In this document: in pieces, positions 26,023-34,008 of the stretch
How the letters are laid out: every line of letters begins with the position of its first letter
How positions within the stretch are numbered: the first letter of the stretch is position 1
Assembly: GCA_030524705.1 (NCBI GenBank)
Contig: JAUNGD010000007.1
Span: forward strand, 1 to 64,000
DNA: 64,000 bases
Direction of reading: 5' to 3'
DNA from: Lachnospiraceae bacterium
Lineage (GTDB): Bacteria > Bacillota > Clostridia > Lachnospirales > Lachnospiraceae
Notes under the pieces: model-generated
The model's input: only the letters and a program-made list of their open reading frames with translations
Told to the model about the DNA's origin: nothing
Databases searched by the model: none
Translations under genes and position numbers: made by a program

Positions 26023-26592
26023 TCAGAATCTCGTGCCGAAGGACGGAACATCAAATGCCCCTGTCAGTATCTCCTGAAAATCCCCGGAAATATCGACGCT
26101 TTCAGGCGTAATAATAAAAATGTAATTGCTGATCTTTTGGAGATTGCCGTGAATCGCATAGCAGGAGCCGGAGGCAAAGTCAATAATCCGCTGTGCAACG
26201 TCAAGATCCAGTCCCTCCATATTCAGAACCACGGTACATTCCTCAAGCAGGGTTTCCGTAATCTCCCGGGCATCCTCCATGCTCTTCGGCCGGATCACGC
26301 ATACTTCCATTCCGGTACCTCTTTTACTGCTGCGCATCGGAGAAATCTTTGAATTTTTGTTTGACTTGGTTTTCTGCTTTGCCGGTGCTGCACCCGTCAC
26401 CGGCGCTGCCGGGGCATTTGCCTTTACCGGAATATCTTCTGATTCCTCCTCATATTTGTTTAAAATCCGTTTTTTCGGTCTTTCTTCTTCAAAGTCGTCA
26501 TAGTCATCATATTCATCATCAAGGTAATCGTCGTCGAATCCTTCGTCGTCATTCATCTTCATTGCGTTTAAAAACTTATCTAAAACTCCCAT
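26023..26592 (-). CDS. sepF: cell division protein SepF
   Basis: A 189-residue FtsZ-associated protein. The start MGVLDKFLNAMKMND is the amphipathic membrane-binding helix; the ATG at 26592 follows AGGAG. A very acidic linker (residues 15-40, mostly Asp and Glu) and a lysine-rich stretch lead to the C-terminal SepF ring domain (VCVIRPKSMEDAREITETL, CTVVLNMEGLDLDVAQRIID, FASGSCYAIHG, FIITPESVDIS). It tethers and aligns FtsZ filaments at the septum. It follows the yggS gene by 10 bases, the conserved yggS-sepF-ylmH order. Confidence 0.95.
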   Translation of the reverse strand: MGVLDKFLNAMKMNDDEGFDDDYLDDEYDDYDDFEEERPKKRILNKYEEESEDIPVKANAPAAPVTGAAPAKQKTKSNKNSKISPMRSSKRGTGMEVCVIRPKSMEDAREITETLLEECTVVLNMEGLDLDVAQRIIDFASGSCYAIHGNLQKISNYIFIITPESVDISGDFQEILTGAFDVPSFGTRF

Positions 26593-26602
26593 AAAAAGTC
26601 TC

Positions 26603-27307
26603 CTATCTGCTCTGTGAAGAGCCGTAAAATCTTTCACCAAAAATGCCTGTTCCTACTCTTACCATCGTAGCCCCTTCTTCTATCGCAACTTCGTAGTCGC
26701 CGGTCATTCCCATGCTAAGATTACACATATTCACATTATCAATGTTTTTGGCTTTTATGTCAACATATAATTTCTTCAAATTGCGGAAGTGAACACGGTT
26801 GTCCTCAGCATTTTCTGTAAACGGAGCGATAGTCATAAGGCCCTGTACACAAATATGCTGCAGCGTACTAAGCTGTCTGATAAAAGCCTCTGTCTCCTCC
26901 GGCATGATCCCATACTTGGATTCTTCCTTTGCAACATTGACCTCCACCAGCACCGGCATGACAATTCCGTGCTTTGCCGCTTCCTCGTCAATCGCCTCTG
27001 CCAGACGAAGGGAATCCACCGAATGGATCATGCATACTTTGTCGATGATGTATTTGATTTTGTTTCTCTGCAGATGCCCGATCATATGCCATTTTATATC
27101 TTGGGGAAGCTGCGGATATTTTTCTTTGATCTCCTGGGGTTTATTTTCGCCGAAATCCCGGACGCCTTCTCCATATACCTCCTGCAGCATCTCTACGGGC
27201 TTCGTCTTGCTCACAGCCACCAGAAAGACCTCGCTGCGGCTTCGTCCGCATCGTCTGCAAGCGGCTTCAATCCTCTGCTCAACTTCATTTAAATTTTCTC
27301 TTAACAT
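26603..27307 (-). CDS. YggS/PLPBP pyridoxal phosphate homeostasis protein
   Basis: A 234-residue PLP-binding protein of the YggS (YlmE) family. The Schiff-base lysine is in FLVAVSKTKPVEMLQ; the other marks are WHMIGHLQRNKIKYI, VEVNVAKEESKYG and NLSMGMTGDYEVAIEEGATM with the phosphate-binding residues. It buffers PLP and has no established catalytic activity. The start is ATG with a ribosome site in the preceding spacer. It precedes sepF and follows a HlyD-like gene by 46 bases. Confidence 0.94.
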   Translation of the reverse strand: MLRENLNEVEQRIEAACRRCGRSRSEVFLVAVSKTKPVEMLQEVYGEGVRDFGENKPQEIKEKYPQLPQDIKWHMIGHLQRNKIKYIIDKVCMIHSVDSLRLAEAIDEEAAKHGIVMPVLVEVNVAKEESKYGIMPEETEAFIRQLSTLQHICVQGLMTIAPFTENAEDNRVHFRNLKKLYVDIKAKNIDNVNMCNLSMGMTGDYEVAIEEGATMVRVGTGIFGERFYGSSQSR

Positions 27308-27353
27308 GCTTACACTCCTCGCTGTAATCTATCTGTCATTGATAAGCTTCCTT

Positions 27354-28718
27354 CTAGTAAACAATCTGCTCCTCTGCTACCTGAGATGCATCCAGCACAA
27401 TATAATCATAGGCCGCAAGGCCGTAAGTGTTGTTGCTTTCTACGATGCAGTACTCTTCGTTTTCGTCGATGACCGTGATCTCCCGGAAAACGGCGTACCC
27501 TTTATTGATATTGTACACACCATGAAGAGTTTCTTTGTTTTTTTCCTGGATCTGTATCCGTTTGGCGGAATCTTCCAGCTGGATATAGTCTCCCTCAGAA
27601 AGAAGGTTCTGATCCACCAGATACTCACCGTCTTCATAGCTGTATACATTTGCCGCAACGTATTTTACGGAGGAAGAGCCGTCCTCTCCAAAGCTCTCTA
27701 CCTTCAGGACAATTTCTTTGTTCGTATCTGCGTTTTTGATCACATACTCTTCAGGAATCCGGTAAAAGGATCTGTCGACAATTGCAGTAGAGGGAATCTT
27801 CAGACCGCTTCGCTTATTCATCACAAGTTCTATCTCAAGAAAACGGTCTGACGCATAACGCACCAGAGAATTATCAAGTGAAATTTTCCCGAAATACTCT
27901 CCTCCATTCTGAATGACGGAGAACGGAGCGGAAAATGTCTGATTATCCTTCAGAAAGCGGAAACGGATCTTTTGTATGTCATTCAGCTCCGTAAGGAGTT
28001 TCTGATCAATCGGGAAATAAAGCGCCCAGGATTCGTCCGTGATCAGCTTGTACAGTGGATTGCCAGCACTTACATTTTTCTGATTCCTTAAATTTGTCGG
28101 ATGGTAATTGGTCTGGTCAAACAAATCGGAAGTGATCTCCTCCTCCGTCAATGTTTCCATACCGTCTATATTGTAGATCACGAAACCGGAGGTCGATGCT
28201 GTACACTGATTCCTCATACTGACATATCCTGTAGAATTTTCTTCAACGATCTCAGAAATCGTTCCCTCCATACCGGACTTCAGATCATACGTCTTCTGGA
28301 AAGCGCTTCCCGAATAATTGATGGTAAAACTGGACATCGTATCCCGCAGTCTGGAAGCCTCCTCCGTATCCAGTACAAAATCACGAATGGCAACCGGCTC
28401 CATAGAGCCTGTCTCGTTGATAGCACAGATCACGCTTCCGGCAGAAGCTTTGCTTCCCTCACGCTCATAGTACCGGATGCTTCCTGAATGGGAGGCTGTC
28501 GCTACTTCTTCCGTCCGCAGAGAAAGTGCATGGAACCTGTAGTTTCCGGTAATCGTACCCTTCATCACCTCATAAGCCGTCACATGCGTCTCTGTCAGAT
28601 ACATGAACATGGATATGATCATATAAATGAACAGTGTGCCAAACAAAAGCGTTCCTATATTAAAAAATGAATGTTTTTTATATTTTGTAATTTTTTTCCT
28701 TCGCTTGTTTCTGCTCAA
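27354..28718 (-). CDS. HlyD-like membrane fusion/adaptor protein
   Basis: A 454-residue protein with a very basic N-terminus, one membrane helix (about residues 17-42, FFNIGTLLFGTLFIYMI), and an extracytoplasmic part with a split barrel-sandwich pattern (GSIRYYEREGSKASAGSVIC in the front half, YLVDQNLLSEGDYIQLEDS near the end). This matches HlyD/DUF3694-type adaptors common in Lachnospiraceae beside yggS-sepF. There is no export ATPase or transporter next to it, so its partner is unknown; a role at the division site is a guess from context. Translation appears to start at TTG (28718) behind GGAGGAACC. A sigma-A-like promoter lies at 28760-28788. Confidence 0.75.
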   Translation of the reverse strand: MSRNKRRKKITKYKKHSFFNIGTLLFGTLFIYMIISMFMYLTETHVTAYEVMKGTITGNYRFHALSLRTEEVATASHSGSIRYYEREGSKASAGSVICAINETGSMEPVAIRDFVLDTEEASRLRDTMSSFTINYSGSAFQKTYDLKSGMEGTISEIVEENSTGYVSMRNQCTASTSGFVIYNIDGMETLTEEEITSDLFDQTNYHPTNLRNQKNVSAGNPLYKLITDESWALYFPIDQKLLTELNDIQKIRFRFLKDNQTFSAPFSVIQNGGEYFGKISLDNSLVRYASDRFLEIELVMNKRSGLKIPSTAIVDRSFYRIPEEYVIKNADTNKEIVLKVESFGEDGSSSVKYVAANVYSYEDGEYLVDQNLLSEGDYIQLEDSAKRIQIQEKNKETLHGVYNINKGYAVFREITVIDENEEYCIVESNNTYGLAAYDYIVLDASQVAEEQIVY

Positions 28719-28759
28719 GAAAGGTTCCTCCTGCCCTGTCTATAAAAGTCTTACAGAAT

Positions 28760-28788
28760 ATTTTAACATGATACTACGCATGATACAA
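28760..28788 (-). promoter_or_regulatory. sigma-A-like promoter for HlyD-yggS-sepF-ylmH
   Basis: On the minus strand TTGTAT, 17 bases, TAAAAT stands 42 bases ahead of the TTG start of the HlyD-like gene. Both hexamers are near consensus and the spacing is ideal. It would drive the HlyD-like gene, yggS, sepF, ylmH and perhaps aroB. Confidence 0.6.
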
Positions 28789-28854
28789 CCTTTGTTCTGA
28801 ATAAAAACCAATTTTCAGGATAAACTAACAGTATTCTGAAAAGGAGGGAAAAAC

Positions 28855-29064
28855 ATGGGAAAAGGAATTGACTATACAGCATTGACTCTGGTTATTATCG
28901 GAGCCGTAAACTGGGGCCTGATTGGTTTTTTCAAACTGGATCTTGTAAATCTTCTGTTCGGAAACATGACCTGGATTTCAAGGATTATTTATGCCCTGGT
29001 TGGCTTGTCCGGCCTGTATCTGCTGAGCCTGTACGGCAGAGTGAAAGAGATGGGAAAAGAATAA
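28855..29064 (+). CDS. DUF378 small membrane protein
   Basis: A 69-residue protein with two membrane helices. GIDYTALTLVIIGAVNWGLI and ISRIIYALVGLSGLYLLSLY are the DUF378 hallmarks (the first helix ends in NWGL). Function is unknown. The ATG follows AAGGAGGGAAAAAC. It is one of only two plus-strand genes in the window, transcribed alone and convergent with the P-loop gene, with a shared terminator between them. Confidence 0.9.
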   Translation: MGKGIDYTALTLVIIGAVNWGLIGFFKLDLVNLLFGNMTWISRIIYALVGLSGLYLLSLYGRVKEMGKE

Positions 29065-29074
29065 GCATCAGGAA

Positions 29075-29117
29075 AAACGCCTGAGCCTTCGGGTCTCCCG
29101 AAAGCATTCAGGCGTTT
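29075..29117. terminator. bidirectional terminator between convergent genes
   Basis: A perfect 10-bp inverted repeat (29075-29084 AAACGCCTGA and 29108-29117 TCAGGCGTTT) with an inner CTTCGGG/CCCGAAAG pairing lies between the DUF378 gene and the convergent P-loop gene. The A- and T-rich ends of the stem suit termination on both strands. Confidence 0.75.
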
Positions 29118-29127
29118 ATATGTATTC

Positions 29128-29547
29128 CTATAATTCCGCAATAATATTTTCTTTGAACTTTTCGCTGAGCGCATCGACGCCGACTGAGATACTGATAACG
29201 AATGTTACATTAAATTTTTCACCAATCTCAGCAAGCTTTTCAAGTAATGCATTTGCACTTGCTTCATCTGTCATGGAAATCTTTAAGAAACTGTCAAGAT
29301 ACATCTGCTCGAGATCATGATCCTGTGAAAGGATGCCATAAATAAAACCGACAAATTCGCCGCTGGACGCCAGATCAAATCCTGAAACATCAATCAGACG
29401 AACCTTATTATTAAGCTCGTACATATGCTTCGTGCTCTTGTCCAGATAAACGATACTTCCGTGAGCTGTCTTCACTTCTGTATTTACTTTATCAAGTAAA
29501 ACTTTTGTCTTGCCTTTTCCTTTTTCACCTACGATTAACTGTATCAT
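29128..29547 (-). CDS. small P-loop protein of unknown function
   Basis: A 139-residue protein beginning MIQLIVGEKGKGKTKVLLDK, where GEKGKGKT is a Walker A motif. A later hydrophobic strand KVRLIDVSGFDL could serve as Walker B, and FNVTFVISISVG resembles a further NTPase core strand. It is far shorter than a full AAA or PilT ATPase, though homologues in Lachnospiraceae are often labelled PilT-like. I chose the ATG at 29547, eight bases behind AGGAGG; an ATG two codons upstream is too close. It has its own strong promoter and a terminator, so it is a single-gene unit. Confidence 0.7.
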   Translation of the reverse strand: MIQLIVGEKGKGKTKVLLDKVNTEVKTAHGSIVYLDKSTKHMYELNNKVRLIDVSGFDLASSGEFVGFIYGILSQDHDLEQMYLDSFLKISMTDEASANALLEKLAEIGEKFNVTFVISISVGVDALSEKFKENIIAEL

Positions 29548-29590
29548 GGTCATCTCCTCCTTATAGTAGCGGATAAATATTCATGGATTA

Positions 29591-29619
29591 ATTATAGTCT
29601 ATCTACACAGAAATTACAA
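29591..29619 (-). promoter_or_regulatory. strong sigma-A-like promoter for P-loop gene
   Basis: On the minus strand TTGTAA, 17 bases, TATAAT lies 43 bases ahead of the ATG at 29547. The -10 box is the exact consensus and the spacing optimal. This indicates high, probably constitutive expression of the small P-loop protein. Confidence 0.75.
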
Positions 29620-29665
29620 CACCTAAATCAAATTTCATGGACTATTTACACATAATTATTGGATT

Positions 29666-30757
29666 CTAGCTTTCAATTAGAGACAATAACTGATTCATTT
29701 CAACATAGAGAGAATCTTTTGATCCAGCATGCAAAATGATTGATAAATACGGATTGCCATACAGATCCTTCGCCAGCAGGGCCAGGCAGGCCCCTGCGTC
29801 ATCCGTTGTACCGGTTTTGCCGCCATAAACAACAACATCCTCCGGTGCATCCGCTTCATTCGTAAAATAGTGGTTCGTGGACTCCCAGGTCACTGCTACG
29901 GGAGAACCGTCTACCCTGGAATATTCTGCATAGTAATTTTTTCTGCTTATGATATCCTGAAAGACATCGTATTTCAACGCCTCATTCATCATAAGATAGA
30001 TGTCATATACCGTAGTATAGTGTTCCGAATCTGTAAGTCCATGAGGATTTGTAAAATGTGTATTTGTCGCTCCGATTCGGGCCGCTTCCTCATTCATCAT
30101 GCTGACAAAATTGTCAACAGACCCCCCGATATGCTCCGCAATCATCATGGCCGCATCATTACCGGAAGCGATTATCATACCGTAAAGAAGTTGACGCAGG
30201 GACAACACGTCACCTTCCTTGATATCACAAACAGAAGAACCGTATTCAATATCCTTTACGGTTGGCGTTACAGTAACGATATCGTCAAGATTCCCATATT
30301 TCATTGTCACCAGCGCTGTCATGATCTTCGTAATACTTGCCGGTGAACGTTTTGTGAATATATCCTTGGCATAAACCGTTTCAGTGTTGTTGAGATCAAA
30401 AAGCCCGGCAGAATATGCTTCCATTGCCAGAGATGATATATTAACTTCACCATTTGCCACACACAGATCTCCCGCAAAGGGTTCCGCTACATTTCCGGAG
30501 GTCAGCGTACTGCCGACGCCCAATACGGCATCTGTTTTATTATATTGCTGTGTTAATGTGTAATCATGGGAACGCAGGACAAAATAGTATACCATAAATG
30601 TCATGACGGCAGCAATCAGCAGCAGAATCACAGCCGCTAGTATCAGATGCCTCTGCCGCTGTATTTCTCTTCGCTCTTTTGCCTGAATCCTCGCCCATTC
30701 CCTCTCTGTATAGGCAGACCTCTGCCCAGTATTATCTGTACATTTCACGCCACTCAA
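29666..30757 (-). CDS. D-alanyl-D-alanine carboxypeptidase (peptidase S11)
   Basis: A 363-residue DacA/DacF-type penicillin-binding protein that trims the terminal D-Ala of peptidoglycan stem peptides. An N-terminal cytoplasmic basic segment and a membrane helix (38-61) anchor it. The active-site motifs are SITK (141-144), IIASGNDAAMMIAEH (SxN) and VYGGKTGTTDDAGAC (KTG). The start is a TTG behind GAGGGGACC that overlaps the end of methylglyoxal synthase by 26 bases. It is the last gene of the mreB-to-dac block, consistent with wall maturation alongside RodA and PBP2. Confidence 0.9.
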   Translation of the reverse strand: MSGVKCTDNTGQRSAYTEREWARIQAKERREIQRQRHLILAAVILLLIAAVMTFMVYYFVLRSHDYTLTQQYNKTDAVLGVGSTLTSGNVAEPFAGDLCVANGEVNISSLAMEAYSAGLFDLNNTETVYAKDIFTKRSPASITKIMTALVTMKYGNLDDIVTVTPTVKDIEYGSSVCDIKEGDVLSLRQLLYGMIIASGNDAAMMIAEHIGGSVDNFVSMMNEEAARIGATNTHFTNPHGLTDSEHYTTVYDIYLMMNEALKYDVFQDIISRKNYYAEYSRVDGSPVAVTWESTNHYFTNEADAPEDVVVYGGKTGTTDDAGACLALLAKDLYGNPYLSIILHAGSKDSLYVEMNQLLSLIES

Positions 30758-31127
30758 GGTCCCCTCTATCCAATGATTTCAACAGCATTTCGGCAGATGC
30801 GATATTCGTAGCTAATGGAACATTATGCATATCGCACATACGAATCACCTTATTGATATCCAATTCACTGCTGGGCAGGCCGGAGGGATCCCGGAAAAAG
30901 ATAACCAGGTCGATCTGATTCTGCTCGATCATTGCCCCTATCTGCTCTTCACCGCCAATGTGCCCGGCAAGGGTCTTATGGATATTCAGTCCGGTAACCT
31001 CTTCGATGAGCCTTCCCGTAGTACCGGTGGCATACAATGTATGCTTCGCAAGTATGTTCCGGTATGCAATACAAAGATTCTGCATCAGTTTTTTCTTTGT
31101 ATTCTGAGCAATAAATGCTACTTTCAT
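30732..31127 (-). CDS. mgsA: methylglyoxal synthase
   Basis: A 131-residue enzyme that turns dihydroxyacetone phosphate into methylglyoxal plus phosphate. FIAQNTKKKLMQNLCIAYR, LYATGTTGRLIEEVTGL (phosphate site), LAGHIGGEEQIGAMI and LVIFFRDPSGLP (with the catalytic Asp) fit the family. The start follows AAGGAGGTACGGATTC. Its place between rodA and a D,D-carboxypeptidase inside the elongation and division block recurs in Clostridia; the metabolic link is not obvious. Confidence 0.94.
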   Translation of the reverse strand: MKVAFIAQNTKKKLMQNLCIAYRNILAKHTLYATGTTGRLIEEVTGLNIHKTLAGHIGGEEQIGAMIEQNQIDLVIFFRDPSGLPSSELDINKVIRMCDMHNVPLATNIASAEMLLKSLDRGDLEWREMYR

Positions 31128-31141
31128 GAATCCGTACCTCC

Positions 31142-32242
31142 TTAATATTTTCTTGACTGAAGCCCGACGTTCAGTACCAGCCCGATTCCGATACAGAAGC
31201 TGATAAGAGAGGTCAGGCCATAGCTCACAAAGGGAAGTGTAATACCTGTATTTGGCATTAATCCGGTGGCCACTGATATATTAACAAAACTCTGGAAAAA
31301 AATCAATGAGGCCATGCCGGTACATATCAGTGTTCCCGACAGCACTTTGGCCCTCCTTCCGATCATAAGGCATTCCAGTGCAATCAGAAATTCGAGAAGC
31401 ACGATGATGCAGCAGCCAATAAAGCCCAACTCCTCTCCGGCAACCGCAAAGATAAAGTCTGTCTGGGGTTCCGCTATGAAATTACCGTTTTTTACCGAAC
31501 CAACGTCATCGTTATTCAGTCCTTTTCCATAAAGCTGTCCAGAGCCGATCGCCTTGATAGAATTCTGCTGCTGGTACGCATCCTGCGGATACTCCTCCGG
31601 ACGAAGCCAAGCATAGACTCGCTTCATCTGATATTCGTTAATCAGCTTTTGATCCGGCTGCATCAGTATACTCATCATAATGACTGCCAGAGGAATACAT
31701 ACGATAAGAATTCCACCGACAATTTTATAGCTGAGTCCCGCCATAAAAATCAGGACACAGAACACCAGAGCCACAACGATCGTAGTGGAAAGATCCGGCT
31801 CTGCTTCGATCAGAACGAGCTGGATTCCGATCAGCATCAGGGAAAAAATAATTACCTTCAATTGACTGACCCGATCCTCCCGCACTTCAAAAAACTTTGC
31901 AAAGAACATGATCAGCATGATCTTCACGATATCTGAGGGCTGAAACTGAAAGCCGATGTTGATCCATCGGGTAGCGCCGTTAACCTCTTTTCCCACCAGA
32001 AGCACCGCAATCAGAAGCGCGGTGGCAACGATATAAATGATCCAGTAAAAATTAAGTATCCACGTATAATCAAACAAAGAAATGATTATCATGATGACAA
32101 TTCCCACAATCAGTCCCTGGGTCTGTTTCATCTGGTAGTCAGCGTTTGCACTGCCGATAATCAGGATTCCCAGCACGGAAAGCACCACAACCCACAGCAC
32201 CAGGCGAAATCGGTAATCACTTAATTTGTATTGTCTTAACAT
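31142..32242 (-). CDS. rodA: RodA/FtsW-type SEDS glycosyltransferase
   Basis: A 366-residue polytopic SEDS protein with about ten membrane helices that polymerises lipid II. It has NGATRWINIGFQFQPSDIVK, the catalytic-loop AEPDLSTTIVVALVF, and the C-terminal PNTGITLPFVSYGLTSLISF. Linkage to mreBCD, PBP2 and minCDE favours RodA (elongation) over FtsW. Its start overlaps the end of minE by 26 bases. It would work as a polymerase with the PBP2 encoded at 34009-36936. Confidence 0.93.
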   Translation of the reverse strand: MLRQYKLSDYRFRLVLWVVVLSVLGILIIGSANADYQMKQTQGLIVGIVIMIIISLFDYTWILNFYWIIYIVATALLIAVLLVGKEVNGATRWINIGFQFQPSDIVKIMLIMFFAKFFEVREDRVSQLKVIIFSLMLIGIQLVLIEAEPDLSTTIVVALVFCVLIFMAGLSYKIVGGILIVCIPLAVIMMSILMQPDQKLINEYQMKRVYAWLRPEEYPQDAYQQQNSIKAIGSGQLYGKGLNNDDVGSVKNGNFIAEPQTDFIFAVAGEELGFIGCCIIVLLEFLIALECLMIGRRAKVLSGTLICTGMASLIFFQSFVNISVATGLMPNTGITLPFVSYGLTSLISFCIGIGLVLNVGLQSRKY

Positions 32243-32462
32243 CCTGTACTCCTCGTTCTGTCTCGTAGACTATGTCCATACGTATCTTAAAAAAGCTTTT
32301 ATCTAAATCCATGTATTTCGAAAGGACATCTATGACTTCTCTCTGCATCTGCCGCATTTCATCCTGATTGCAGGCAAGTCTGTCCGATGCAATCGTTAAT
32401 TTTACTCTTTCTCTCGCAATTTTCCCTGAAGTCTGCAAAAAATCCTTTTGAAAAACCTTCAT
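32217..32462 (-). CDS. minE: cell division topological factor MinE
   Basis: An 81-residue protein with ARERVKLTIASDRLACNQDE, the MinD-contact helix of MinE, and VIDVLSKYMDLDKSFFKIRM, the dimerisation part. It stimulates MinD ATPase and drives pole-to-pole oscillation of MinCD. It is 9 bases downstream of minD and overlaps rodA. MinE together with SepF is common in Clostridia, while bacilli use DivIVA and MinJ. Confidence 0.94.
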   Translation of the reverse strand: MKVFQKDFLQTSGKIARERVKLTIASDRLACNQDEMRQMQREVIDVLSKYMDLDKSFFKIRMDIVYETERGVQDVKTIQIK

Positions 32463-32471
32463 GCCGCCCTC

Positions 32472-33263
32472 CTATTTCTTTTTAAAGAGGGAAGCTACAC
32501 GATGCAGCAGTGAAGTGCCGGACTCCAGATCCATAAGAGGAACCGTCTCCCCGAGTACGCGTCTCGCTATATTCATATATGCCTGTCCGGAAACGGTGTC
32601 GCTGCCTACCACAGGCTCTCCATGATTGGCTGCAATCACAACACTTTCTTCATCAGGAATTGCACCGATAAGATTGACGGCCAGAATATCAATCACATCC
32701 TCTACCGACATCATTTCACCACGTTTTACCATATCCATCCGTATTCTGTTGATAACGAGATCAATTTTTTTGATCCCGGCCCCCTCCAGGAGGCCGATAA
32801 TACGATCCGCATCCCGGATAGCCGAAACCTCCGGTGTGGTAATAACGATGGCCCTTCCTGCCGCTGCAATGGCATTTCGGAAGCCCTGCTCGATACCAGC
32901 AGGACAATCAAGAATCACATAATCAAAAATTTCTTTGAGGCTGTCTGCCAGCTTTATCATCTGTTCCGGCGTAACTGCGCTTTTGTCTCTTGTCTGTGCC
33001 GAGGGAAGCAGATACAGGCTGGGGTAATGCTTGTCCTTTATCAAAGCCTGCTTCACACGGCAGTTTCCCTCCACAACATCTACGAGGTTATAGATGATCC
33101 TGTTTTCCAGTCCCATGACAACATCCAGATTTCTAAGTCCGATATCGGTGTCCACAAGCACTACTTTCTTGTTCATACGAGCCAGACCGGCACCAATGTT
33201 GGCCGTAGATGTTGTCTTTCCGACACCGCCTTTTCCTGAAGTAACGACAATTATTTCACTCAT
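32472..33263 (-). CDS. minD: septum site-determining ATPase MinD
   Basis: A 263-residue deviant Walker A ATPase: VVTSGKGGVGKTTSTANIG, VLVDTDIGLRNLDVVMGLE, YVILDCPAGIEQGFRNAI. The C-terminal amphipathic helix SLLHRVASLFKKK is the membrane-targeting sequence. It binds the membrane in the ATP form and recruits MinC, and MinE releases it. It follows minC by 32 bases; order minC-minD-minE. Confidence 0.97.
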   Translation of the reverse strand: MSEIIVVTSGKGGVGKTTSTANIGAGLARMNKKVVLVDTDIGLRNLDVVMGLENRIIYNLVDVVEGNCRVKQALIKDKHYPSLYLLPSAQTRDKSAVTPEQMIKLADSLKEIFDYVILDCPAGIEQGFRNAIAAAGRAIVITTPEVSAIRDADRIIGLLEGAGIKKIDLVINRIRMDMVKRGEMMSVEDVIDILAVNLIGAIPDEESVVIAANHGEPVVGSDTVSGQAYMNIARRVLGETVPLMDLESGTSLLHRVASLFKKK

Positions 33264-33295
33264 AATATTCCTCCTGCCTTTTCCTTAAATGAATA

Positions 33296-33979
33296 TCATT
33301 CGTATGTAAAATAATCATTCAGTGTTTCGTTCGTGATCGGCTTTATCTGAAGGTGTTCATCTTTAATATAGATGATCTTTGGGTCTACCGGATACTCGCC
33401 GGTATCGGTTTTTTTGACGATGGCACTGCGGGCTGTCTTATCAGCAATGCGCACCTGCATCGGCTTCATGGTCAATGCCGCCGCGAAGCAGCCTGCATCA
33501 CCGGAGGCGCCGGCATAGATATTACCCATACAGCAGCCGAGTATCACAATATTTCCCTTTGAGATCACCTGGGCGCCCGGATTGACGTCACCGATAATGA
33601 CGACGCTGGATTCTGTTTCCAGCACCTGCCCGGAACGCAGGGTGCCACGGTAAAACTGTCCGTCCTCCTGCTTTCGCTTCTCCAGGGCGTGAGTCACAGC
33701 TTTTTTGTAATACTCCTCCGTCTCCTTTGATTCGTCTACCACACAGATTACGTGTATCCCGGAGTTCTGAACGATCTCTTCGATCAGCAGGGACTCCTGC
33801 TCATTCGTAAGAACCCTTCCGCGAAAGGTAAGGGCAAGGCTGGCTTTCTTGAAGAACTTTGCGGATTTGCGGAATTTCTCAGCCACCGCCTCCCGCAGCT
33901 CTTCAAACGGCATTTCAGAATCCAGTATCAAAACCAGCCCATAAGGATTGCTTTTAATGATAACTGCATTTGGCCCCAT
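33296..33979 (-). CDS. minC: septum formation inhibitor MinC
   Basis: A 227-residue FtsZ polymerisation inhibitor. An N-terminal FtsZ-binding domain (AVIIKSNPYGLVLILDSEM) precedes the beta-helical MinD-binding domain (RSGQVLETESSVVIIGDVNP, GAQVISKGNIVILGC, GNIYAGASGDAGCFAAAL). I start at the ATG at 33979, preceded by GGGAGAG; a TTG six codons upstream would overlap that site. It lies 29 bases downstream of the PBP2 gene. Confidence 0.95.
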   Translation of the reverse strand: MGPNAVIIKSNPYGLVLILDSEMPFEELREAVAEKFRKSAKFFKKASLALTFRGRVLTNEQESLLIEEIVQNSGIHVICVVDESKETEEYYKKAVTHALEKRKQEDGQFYRGTLRSGQVLETESSVVIIGDVNPGAQVISKGNIVILGCCMGNIYAGASGDAGCFAAALTMKPMQVRIADKTARSAIVKKTDTGEYPVDPKIIYIKDEHLQIKPITNETLNDYFTYE

Positions 33980-34008
33980 AACAATTCTCTCTCCCAAATG
34001 TTAATTCG

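Noticed and set aside
26799-27851. 350-codon plus-strand frame across yggS and the HlyD-like gene
   Set aside because: It spans two real minus-strand genes and their spacer; no protein family features.
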